The position numbers and the translations under genes are program-made. Shown one piece after another: positions 39,601 through 51,600 of a DNA stretch of 64,000 nt. Positions within the stretch are counted from its first letter, which is position 1, and every line of letters starts with the position of its first letter. Origin of the DNA: CAZOOM01 sp964460795 (GTDB lineage Bacteria > Omnitrophota > Omnitrophia > Omnitrophales > Aquincolibacteriaceae); contig CAYWRU010000005.1 in NCBI GenBank assembly GCA_964460795.1, forward strand, positions 1-64,000. Direction: 5' to 3'. The notes under the pieces are model-generated. The model worked only from the letters and a program-made list of their open reading frames with translations, did not search any database and was not told where the DNA came from.

Positions 39601-42600
39601 TTGTTCTGGATCTTGTCCGCTTTGAAATCGACCGGCAGCTTGAAATGAAATCCGTCCAAGACCGCCTGGCAAGGGAACACAAGGAGCCCAAAGCAAGAAA
39701 CCTCAACCCCAAGGATCAAGAAGAAATCTTCAACCGCATCCACGATTATTTACGCCATGTTGAACCCCTGATCAGCGCCTTAGAGCCTCTTTACGGAAAA
39801 CTCGATTTTAAAAATAACCAGCACCAGGGCGTCATCCGGGCTTGGTATGAATACATGAAAGTCAGAAATTTAGATTTTAACGACTTGCCAACGCTGGTCC
39901 AAGTAGTTACAGAACTCATTCCGGAATCAACCTCTGTCTTAAACCCGAGCGGAACTGAACTTGATTTGATGAAAGCGGAAAATATTGGCTTTTTACTTGC
40001 CAACGCGGGCAATGTTCTCGGAGTTGATGGATGGGATGAAGCTCTGGGCCGCAGAGGAAAAGTCATAAAACAAGAGGCCGTTTTTAATCGCAATCATTGG
40101 ATGTCCATCGCTCCCGGAAAGCGCGTGGAAGTCTATAAAGTCATGCTTCGAATGGCGCGGGAGACTAAAACTGATCTTGAGGGCGTGATTGGCGCGATTG
40201 ATATTCAACAAAGAGATGTTTCTGAGGATCAAAAAGGAAAGGACTTTGGTATTCTTTTGGGCCGTATTCGATCTGCCATTTTTCTTGCGGTCAAGAGAAA
40301 CAATGATGGGGTCATTCCTAAAACAGATGTCAAAGATCTAAGAGAAATAGCGGAACGTTATGGCCTTGAGCTCGATGATGATGGAACTCTTCAAGAAGAT
40401 TCTCTCACGCGATTAATTCGTGACAGAGATCTGCAAGATAAATTGATTGAACTTGAAAAAGAGAATCTGAGAATTATGAAAGATCATCTGGAACCCGTAA
40501 GAAACATTCATGATGCTATCATGAACCCCCAATTACCGGAATCTCTCCGAGAGCCTGTACGCCAGCCAAGAGAATCAAACCGTCCAAGAAATCAGCGTTC
40601 GAGCCGTATCCCTGCGACTCGCGTCATGATGGGCGCGGTGGGTCTTCCGGATCTCAACGCTTTACAATTTGCACAAAATACTGCACCCCGCCAAAATTCT
40701 GAGGCTGCGCCAACGGCGCCAGTCACAAGGTCTGTTCCACAAATTCCTGCCGCGGAAAGCTCCTTTAATCCGCGCACAAACAATATTCATCTTGGTTTCT
40801 TAAGCGCCTGGGTCAAAGGGGACCCTGTTCGCTTTAATCAAACTCTGCGTTCTGGTGTCGTCAGCCAGTATATTGATCGTATCCATCAAGTTTTTACGCC
40901 CGACTATCAATACCGACTTGCCTTGCGCGAGGCTTACATCCAACTGGAACAAACCAGCAACCGCCAGGATTTTTTTGAACAAATCGGGAAAGCATCATTT
41001 TTCAGCCGCCACTATAGTTCCATTGTTGACATGGAAAGTGATTTAACGAGCCGATTAAATCTTCTGGATTTTCTTGAATCCAACTACGGTTCGCTTAAAA
41101 CCTTTGTTGATGAAACCAAATTACTTTATCAAGACCTTACGTTTCAAGATGCATCAGGAAATGTCCTTAATGCTTATGATGCCGAGCTTGCATCTTACCT
41201 CCTTCAAAGCAGATCCTTGTACAATCGTGAAGGGCTTTTATGGAATGACGTCGTTGAAAATAATCTGAAAAGCCAGTTTGATCGCGTTTTCCTCGAGAGC
41301 CGAGTTAGTCATATTGTATCGGATCTCAAGGGGATGGATATTGACCTATCACGACCCATCACAGAAGCAGAAAAGAACCAGATCATCCAATATCTGTCCA
41401 ACTCGAAACAGCTTTTGTCTGCGCTCAAGAACTATCCAGCCGCAGAAGAAATTAGCGACCAGGTTGAAATATATAGATTCCATGAAAGTCTTCGACAGGA
41501 GGCTGCGCAAAATAATGTCGACATTACCAATCGAGAGAATGTCAAAATTCTTCAACATAGTTTTCTTTACCGATATCTCGAAGGGATCTCCTCCTATTGG
41601 TTGGATCAGATGAATCCGCTCCGAAGCAATGCGGTAGATACACCGGATATGGATAAGATAATTCGTTCGATCACAAACCGGCGGCTGGTTTGGGAAGCTT
41701 ACCGGGAATTTTGGAAAGCCGCCGACCTTACACTTTCCAATGATGAAGCCGCATCACTGAGTAATCGAGAAGGCATGGACAAAGATAAGTTAGATGATTT
41801 ATTTCGCGCGGGTCGCTATATGCAAACTTTTGCACGTGAACATCTTCACCGCGATTTCCGTTTTTATGAACTGATGTACCTTTATTTTAATCCCGGGCAT
41901 TACGTCTGGGATGTGTCGCTTTCTGCACGACAAATCGCAAGTTATTTAACCACTCAAACACCTGACAGTGTTGCGATCATGCGCATGGAAGATACGATCA
42001 AAAATATTTTGGCCGATTCGACCAATCCAAATATGATTTACAATCTTTCTGCCGGACCTGAGCAGGAGAAGCGGCGCATTTTACTCTGGGAAGGCCAGCG
42101 GCGGCTTGAACGCATTTTTACTGACGCTGCACGCGAACAATTCAGCGGCATCATACAAAAATCACCGGCAGCAAATTCACCCCGGGCAATCGCATCCGCC
42201 TTTGAGGCCATTCAACCCGTCAATCAATCCCTCCAGGAACTTGTTTTTGGGAAACAGCCGCTTTCGGCTGATGCCGCCAATACCGAAGAAGGTTTTAATT
42301 CCCTGATCCAGCAGCGACTTTTGGCGCTCCCCGATACGATCTCCTTGTCCACCGAGGAGCAGCTCCTCTTAAGCCAAAATAAATATTCTGAATTTATCCA
42401 GCGCTTAAACCAACAGAACCATTTTGAAATATCGGATAATGCAATCAGCGACTGGGCCCTCAAACTCTCCTCAGGGGAAATCACCGCGCCACAGATGAAA
42501 GCCCTCATGAATGCGTTTCATCTCTTGCGTAAAGACCTGCGAGATATTTACAGCATCTCCCAAAATTCCGACTCATTTTTTAATACTCTATACCGCCTTC

Positions 42601-45600
42601 AGTTTTCAGATGGGGCACGCAATCTAAGGGAACAATTTAAAATAGCCGCGGACGCTGTTTCCGCACGTTTTCTTACCCGCCTCCTGATTCCGGCCGCAAA
42701 TCCGGCGCCTGTTCCACAGGACACTGAACGCTTTTTACAATCGGCACTTCAGGCCCATAACATCCGTATAGCCGATGCGTCCGGTCCTCAAGGTAATGCA
42801 GCAGGCGATTTCATCATGATTTCGCCCCAAGATTACTCAACTTTCAGATCCTTGCTGGCTCGAGGAGAATTAACCCCCGATCAAGCGCTTACTGTTTTAA
42901 GCGATGTTCATTTTCTGCATAACCAATTAAAGACCTTCCCGAATCTCAGCACTGGATTTCGCGATCTCTTGTCCGTAGTCGGATTTACAAGTTCACCGAT
43001 TTTAAAAACAGCAGGATTAATCCGTCAGACGTCTCGCTTGACGAAGAGTGAGATGGCTATCTTTTACGCCCTCCGCGGCGCTGTCATTATGGATACGGAA
43101 AATAACGCCAAGCAAGCCATGGAAGAATTCTGGGGGAGCAAACAAGGGAAAACGCTTGAACAAATCGTGTCTTTCCGGGAACAGCCCATTGAAAAAGGCT
43201 CTAAAAACCGCCAAAAAACCTATGAGATTGGCGGAGGCATTGCCGGAATAGCAGCGCTTGCCTTTATATCGATCACGCTATTTGCGCATTATCACTGGTA
43301 TCGAATGCGGCAATCCATTCTGCGGGGCATCCAAGCGCTTAAAGACCGCGGCTACGCCCGCACGGAGGGGATTGGCGCGCCGTCTCCTGACGCCGAAAAG
43401 AAAAAACCGACGGGTCTTCCTTGGCAGCTTTTGGTGATGGTCCTTGGCGTGCTATCCATTTCGTGGGGAGTTGGCCATTGGGTTTATTTTTATCTTGTGG
43501 ATCCGGCCAATACACATCCATTAGGAAGCATCTCTATGATCATGCTCGGTGCTTATCTCCTTAAAGATCCTGCGAAAGTCATACTGGACCGCTTTTGGAC
43601 ATTTGGAGGCACGAAAATAGAAAATCCAAAAGCAGATATCAAGGAAATACCAGACACGCACCAGATCGCACTCATTCAGCCAGACATGACGGATTCGGTC
43701 GAGGGAATGGCGGTTCCCCTTGAAAACCTGAAAAAAATAGCAGAGTCCAATACTCAGCCCAATACGGTATTCGTTGTCTATAACACGGGCATCGTTACCC
43801 AAAAGATGGCAGCTCAGCAAGCTCAAGCGGTTGAAATATTTTCTAAAAAAATCAACCGGCGAGTCTTTTACTTCCATCGCAGCTGGATCTACGGAAACAT
43901 CAACCATGAGAAAAAATATGGAGCCTTCATGCTTTTGGCGCCTTTTCTGAGGTTTGGCGTCAATCGTCCTTTTAGTGAGCGTCTGGCTTATCCAGGAAGA
44001 CACTACAATTATAAAGTTCCGGTAGTTGCGGCCGCAGCGAGCGTGGTGGTAGGAGTTACGGCATTTATTTTGACTAATGCAGGACTGCTCGCATCTCTCA
44101 CAGCCTGGCCTCCGGCTCTCATGATGCTTATTGCAGGCGTTGGTACAGCCTTTGTTGTGAATTTTATTGGACATCTTTTCTTTTCAGGAACCACCAAACG
44201 CACAGTAAAAATTCCACATGACCCCATGATTGAAGCGCAAATTAAAGAATTACAATCCAATGGATTATTACAAAATACCAATCTTGAAATCGGAGTTTTA
44301 GAAGAACTTTTTGATAATCTTAATTTCTTTGACTATGCGGCGGGTGATTTTCAGTCCATTGGCTTTGACGTAGAGGAAGGGTTCCAACATTTCAACCCCA
44401 AAAACTTGGATACACTCCTATTAAGAGCACCGGAACGCTCCGAGCTTCGCTCATCTCCAAATGCTCCAAGTGCGGCCGCACTACCCGACAAACGTTTATT
44501 CGGATTTTTCTTTGTGGATAATAAAAACTGGATTGGTTATCCGCTTTTTGAAATTATCGAAAAAATGTATGACGATGTTAAATTAACAAAGCTTCCCAAA
44601 GAAGTACGCACACAAGTCCGGCAATCTCTGCAAACTATATTACAGAATGCCATCAACGGCCTCCAGGCAGTAGATCCGGTAGAAAATGCAGGGTTGGCGA
44701 CTGTTCTTAATCAATTAGCTGCCTACGCCCCTGAAAATGACTCTATTGACCTCTTAAAGAAAAATCTGCGCCTACTTTACATAATTGTTGATCACTATAA
44801 TATTTTGTCAGACACGGTCAGCAAGGTCTTATCGGATCAGGAGCAGATTCAAGTTCACAATGGCCGAATCAACACCTTTAAAACACAATCGGCGGCAGCA
44901 CGTCTTACAGAGGATGAAGAAGCAACCCTCCGTGAACATTTTATTGCAAAGTTAATTCTTGAAGAGCGCGTCAAGAAACAACAAGAAAATCTAAAAAATA
45001 TCATTGCTCAGCACCGTGAATCAACCATCGAAGCAATGACTATTGCCTATTGTGCAGCAGCGGGAATCGCGGTCAACGATGATAACCGTAAAAGATATAA
45101 AACAACCGATGAATACAAGCAGTTTCTTAACCAGGAATTGGCTCAAATGATTCAACAGGAAAGAACAGCGCGAGATACCAGCGCAGTGGCCCAGCGCTCA
45201 CATCATGAATTTCAAATTGCATCACATGCGATTACCCAATTTAATGATTCCATTTATCAAATCGTCACGGACCATGGACAAACTGAGGCGCTTAAGAATT
45301 ATCGCCATTACGAAGTGATCATGGAAGCCTTTCGAACTGCGGTTCATCCGGATAATTTGGCCTGGGCTACCACATCGGTGCCGGATATAGAGGTTTTAAA
45401 TCCTGATAAACAATCTCGGGATTCGGATAATGCCCGCGCCGCACAAATGCTCGGCTCTTTTCATGGGGATAACATGATTCGATTTTCCAACAACAACCAA
45501 ATATTCTACGGTAAGGCGTTTTATATTCTCGATAATGCTCTCCTCGGACCCAAGGAATCACTACGCAAGGGAAAACTGCCTTTTGCTTTTGCCATCGGGT

Positions 45601-48600
45601 CCATTCTGGGAGCCCTTCTTGGAGCAGCTCTCGCATTCTTTCTATTAGCACCCGGATCCATTGCTTTGGCAGGATATTTAGGACTGGGAGGCTGGATCCT
45701 TGGCGCGCTCATTGGCGGCGCCTTTGAAGCCCCTTTTAATAAAACAGGGATGGCGGCCATCACCTATGGGGATCCTTCGCACGATTATGCGGAACCCACC
45801 GGACCTTTTTTTGGCAAGGCCATTTTTGAAGAAGCCAACACGAACCAGGAACAAAGAAACACGCGCAACTTCCGGTGGGGAAGATCGGATGCCTTTTTCC
45901 GAATTCCATTTTTATTTGCTCCCGGCATTTCCTTTTCGACACGTTTCATTACCTCCTGGGGTACCAAGGGGTATCTCAATGAATTTGTCATGTTTCTGTT
46001 TTTAGCATTTGGATTAATTTTAATACCTGTCTCATCCTCACTGGCAGACCGCGTGTTTCCTGTTACACGCCTGCTTGAATTTGTCCCCACAAAGATTCTT
46101 ATTTGGATTCTGGTCAGCACACTGGTTGTAACAATATTCCTTACGAAATTCAGCGGTCTCATTTATGCAAAATTAAAAGGGAATTATAAAAGTTACAAAC
46201 TTGGCGTTCCTACGGTCCGCCAGGCCATGCAGGAAACCATCGACTCTCTCATGGTGAACCAGCAAAATGCCTTTTGGGGGACTCAGCAGCTGTTTACCAA
46301 CTATCTTCCGCGGGGGTTGGCGCAAGGCTTTCACCCCACAGCCCGCAGCAAACCCGTCACCCGATCATGGTTGATGACGGCTGCCGCAATTGCGGTTGCT
46401 GCAAATATTGTTTTCTGGATATCTTTTCACTCGATCCCGCTAAGTGTCGCAGCCCTATTTGTGACCGCCCATTTTATGCATCGAAGTTTAAGACGCTACG
46501 TTCCCTTGGGATGGAACTTTTTTTCATTCCTTTCAGCGGCCCTGATGGCTGGGCTTGTGATCGTCCCTCTTTTATTTCTAGATCCATCAACTACTTTTCC
46601 CTTTCTGATTAATCTTGTGTTCTCTTTTCTAAACTGGATTGGAAAACCACTCGCCTTAGGCGCCCTGGATCCTCAGCTTCAGGACACTATTTGGCAATCG
46701 CTTTCGGGCGGTCTCTGGATTCTCGCTGCAGCGCCCTTAGTGTTTTTTATCTGGGGCAAATTATCTCAATGGCTGCATGTCCATTACATGGATAAAAGCA
46801 GTGGAACGATGCACGATGCCCAGCCATGGAATACTTTCATGACCGCAGCGTCAATTGGAGAACTCACCTTGTTTAGAGCGGCTTCAATGCAGTCCTTCAG
46901 CCTGGTTTTCATCCTGATTCCATCGCTGGCCGCAATTTTTTATTATACGCATATGTGGCCCATGCTCTTTGGCGGATTTGCCATTTTATCCGCTTCTCTT
47001 TCGTTCCGCTGGCTGTGGACTATGTCTAAACTCCATTCCAATGATGAAGCTAAAGTGAATCAACTTCCTTTTTTTCGCCGATTCTATGGCCGCTTGAAAT
47101 TAAAAGTAATGAATGATGAAAAAATTCTTAGAGACTCTCTGACCAAAACCCAAACAGCTCTGACTGGCATTCCGGCAAAGATCTTTGATCAGATTCAAAG
47201 TGTTGAGTTATATCTCAGGGTTCTTCCACAGCAAGATCAGGAACTAATTCGCAGTAAATTTGGAATCCATGCTACTTTAGCGATGTTGACTGAAAAATAC
47301 GGGCTTCCAGCAATAACTCCGGCTTCACTTGAGCAGCATCGCACTAAATTACTGAATGATCACCGGATCGAGCTTTTGACAAACGCAGCGGGTCGACTGG
47401 TCTTCTCGCCTGATCCCGAGGTCATCCAAAAACGTCTACGCCAAGCGCTCACTGATCTTCAAACATTACAGACAGCTTTAGACAATGCGCCCATCCTTAT
47501 CACTAAGGCAAAAATGGACTTGGTTCGCAATCGATTTTTCATGGCGGGAGCTGTTCTGGGATTGGTTCTTTTCTCAGGACTTGCCGGATGGGGTTTTTAC
47601 ATTGCCCTTACTAACTTGTCTTTTCTAGGGTGGAGCTACTTTGCGAATTCACTTCTCTCTATTATGGCATTTCTCCCCATTATTCAGATCACCGCGTTTT
47701 TGATCTCGCTCATCCCATACTTCTACGGCACCAAGCTGTACACACCTCTTTGGAAAGGGGAATGGCTTATCAATTTCCTTAAAAATTACAATATGGGATT
47801 TCGTGCATTTTTCAATGACCTCCTTTTCCAGCGAAAATTGAATAAATTTGTTTCTTATCAGCCGCCAAATCATCAGCAAAACCGATCTGAAGTTCGTACG
47901 AGTGCGAAATTTACACAGGAGCAGAAAGCGCAAGCTGCGGCATCGCTTAATGCCTTATCCGCAGATGAGCTTCAACACCTATTTTTGGATTTATATCGAA
48001 GAAGATTTATTCAAAATGTCACTCAAGAACCTGAGCATGGTAAACATCATCGTGCCAGCGGCGTCCTATTTCTTAGAAAGATTGAAGGGCGCTGGAGCTT
48101 TGCAATGGGAAGACGCATTGATTCTACACTGACTCCAGACTTTCATGCGGGGGAATGGTCCTTTCCCGCAGGGGCTGTTGAAGCACAGCCCGATATCACT
48201 TTAAATTTTGAAAGCCACGGTGAAGTTGAGCATTTGATTAATCTCGGCATGCTCAGCAAAGCCGAAATGCCCACCGTAAATGCCAACGGCGCCATCACTC
48301 ACGAATCCTTAGCCGGAGCGGCAGCGCGTGAAGGCGGAACTGAAGAGCTGGGAATTCCGCTCCGCATCAGCGATTTCGTCGGCCGCTTGCCTGATTTTGC
48401 AGGAACTGATCCGGAAAAAAACGCTGTTAAAAAAGACTGGCGGGTCAGTCTTTTTATTTATATTGATAATAATCCCGCGACATCCACATCTCCGCAGATC
48501 CCTGATTCTCCTGAACTGCAGGATATCTCCTGGGTTCCTATTGATATTTTAATGGAATCAGAGGAGCCGGCTAAAGTCAGCGCTGCTGGAGCAAATGCCC

Positions 48601-51600
48601 TGCGCCACTTAAGAACAATTCGCAACGGTCAATTTGCCGAATCTAAAATACTGCGGAGTGCATTTTTAGAGGCCATGCCCCTGATTCAAGCATATTTTTT
48701 GAATGCAATCACACTGTGGGATTCAACTCTTGAACATAATTTACAAACGCTTGAGGCGATTCGAAAATCAAAACCCGCCCTGGTCGTCATGGGTGGCAAT
48801 TCGATTCCTCCAGATTCTCAAACAGCCAAAGATGTAGAAGGTTTGGTGGCAGAATTTATTCATGATGACACCTCCACCGATGGTTTCGCCGTTCGCACAG
48901 GAGGATTTGACGGCACCATGTCGACAGCGCTTCAAGCCGGGGTTCAAGCCAGGAAAGATCGTAAGGCTCGTTTTCCGATGCAAGGTGCACCCATCAACTT
49001 CCCATCTAAGCCCAGTTTAACCCCCAATCGCTTTATCGATGCAGGAAATTTGTTTCAATTTGTCGGACTGGTACCCGTCCGGCAGGAAGCTCTGTATAGT
49101 AATTCCTTGTTGACCATTATCTCTTTAGGGGGGGCAGGGACAACAGCTGAACTCCTGGATATTTCTCGCCGCAACATGCCTTTGATTCTTACTTCCGATG
49201 CCCCTTTTACGGCCTTCATTGCAGAAATTAACCACATTCTGGAATCCGAAGGTTTTAGCGAGCGCATTAAGTTTTATAGCCCCGATGACATTAGTGCTGC
49301 AAAAGCTCATTTTAATGTAGCCTTGCTAACAGGAGAAAATTCGAATACTTCTCAAGCTCCTATCGAAGCCTTGCGGACAGATCTCACGCATGGGTATCGC
49401 AAACTATTGAAACTCCCGGCAGCAATTACGGTCGTTGGAAATCCCAATGCAAAATCTATAGATGCAGGTGCTTTAAAAGCCGCGCTTGATAAATTGTTAC
49501 GCGATAACATCCCTATTCGTTTTGGCGTAGATGACTCCCTTGACTCACTCGCGGTGCTTCAGCAGGGCAATCCATCTCTTGAGAATATCCAATTGCTATC
49601 TCATCGTCGCAATGGTGATAAAGGAAATCCCTGGCTCGACGAAGCTCAGCAAATTTATTACGAAACCTTAACAGCTGAGCCCATTCTGTTAAGCACGAAT
49701 GCAGCGGCATTTGTATTTCTCCCTGGAGGGAAAGCCACTCTTTCCAAATTTCTTAATTTAATGCTGGAACGAGCCCGGAATTCTGCGGCCTCTATACCCG
49801 TTTATCTCGTCGGATCATCCTATTGGCGGCCTATTTTAAAGGCGATTCAGCATACGCTGGCAGTTTCCAACGGAAGTTACATTACCGACGTTGGCTTCTT
49901 TCAACAGTTGGAAAATCAAATCGTCGATGATCCGAATCAACTTATTGAGAAGCTAAAAATGGGGAATCTGGATTTAGAATCATTACTGCCTGTAAAAACA
50001 GCCCCCTTGCCTGGCTCAAGCCTTCAGTTTTTGACAAGCCACTTGGTTCGAGGTTTATGGCAAGAGGCCAACCCTCGATTTCTGCATGCAACCGATGGCG
50101 TTATTGTTTTAGAAGTGGTTTCAGCCTTTTTTGGGAGAAATTTCTCCAATGACATGGAACGCCATGCTGATGCTCGAAAACTCTTAGAAGCCGTTGATCA
50201 GCTGCCTCTGGCGTCCCGCATGACCCTGCTTCATGAAATTGTTGCCTGTTTAAAATCAGCGACATGGTATTCCTCAGCCCGACATCGATATGTTCCTATT
50301 GCTTGGGTCATTTCAAATGCATTAACGGGCCAACCCTTTTTTAGCCAAGCACACTTGGGCGAGATGATGCAAATTCCCGGCGCGGATCACTTGAGGAAGG
50401 AATACGCGGTCTTTGGTAATAATCCATTTCAAATTTCTTCTGAATGGGACTTGCCGCTTCCTGAGGTACTCGTGCATTTGAATCCGCCTTCACACAATGG
50501 CCCCCTCAATATTTTAGATGTCGGCGTCGCCCCGAAAAACAATGTTCCTCCCAACTTTATGGTTATTGCAGATGCGATCCGAAAGTTTCGGCCGGACTTA
50601 GCAGAACGATTGTTCATGGTAGGAATTGATAATTTTTTTCCGCATTCAACCTGGACAGGTCCTCGAGACAATCAGCCCTTCGGTGAATTTGCTCAGAGCC
50701 CGTTTAGAGCCATTGCTAACCAGCCTCACCGGCGATATTTCGTCGAAGGCACCACTTTTTGGGATTCTTCAGACCCCGCCAATGATCCCATGTCGGAAAG
50801 CTTCTTAAGTCTCCCTGAAGACCTGACAAAACGGTTTTGGATCATTACCATGAGCATGACCCTTCATTTCTTAAAGAACCGAGGTGAGATGAATCGATCA
50901 CTCCCGTTAGCCGAAAAATTTTTCGACAACCCCTCTGTCATGCAGACGGCAACCCCCATTCTTTGGGAAAACTCGATTGGAAATTCCATCACCCCTCGCT
51001 ACCGTTTGACACACACCCAGCAGCATGTGGTTGAGCGCTTGATGGCCCGAATGGAGATCGGCGGATTATTTTTCCTCAATTTACCTTGGGGACCTGAGTA
51101 CTTTTCGGATGCAAACACAGATCTATTTTTAATTATCGAAAGAAAGAACTTCTCTCATTTTGTGCTTCATGACACCGCGCTTCCGTTCCGGCCCAATCTT
51201 CGAGTTTTTGATTCTTCAGAGTTTTTGCTCAAGGGCTTCCATGGCGGATACATGCCATCGGTTTATGAAAATCCAGGCATCTTATCCATTTACCGATTGC
51301 GGGATGCTGCGCTTGAATCAAAGATTTCAAATGCGCTTCACATTGCGGATCGTTTGGCTTACCGAGCCCAATTAATTCAGGGACATGATCATTCGGTCTG
51401 GATGCGAATTCATAAAGCGGCACAGGCCATCAAACATCATGAAAAACTCACAAATATTTTTGAAGCTTATTTAAAGGACGTTCCTGAGGGTGCATTAAAG
51501 CAGAGGTTTTTTACTCAGATCGTAGCGCCCCTCGAAAGAGACTTGGATGAGCATGTGTCATTTTATAGCCGAGCGTATGCAACTCCTCGGTCGGAATTGC

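Noticed and set aside
43600..47000. Glycosyltransferase (GT84/GT2-like) identity for the polytopic part of the giant ORF
   Set aside because: A few phrases such as VFYFHRSW and a polytopic end recall cyclic glucan synthases, but no DxD, QxxRW or other diagnostic motif could be placed. Not supported enough to call.
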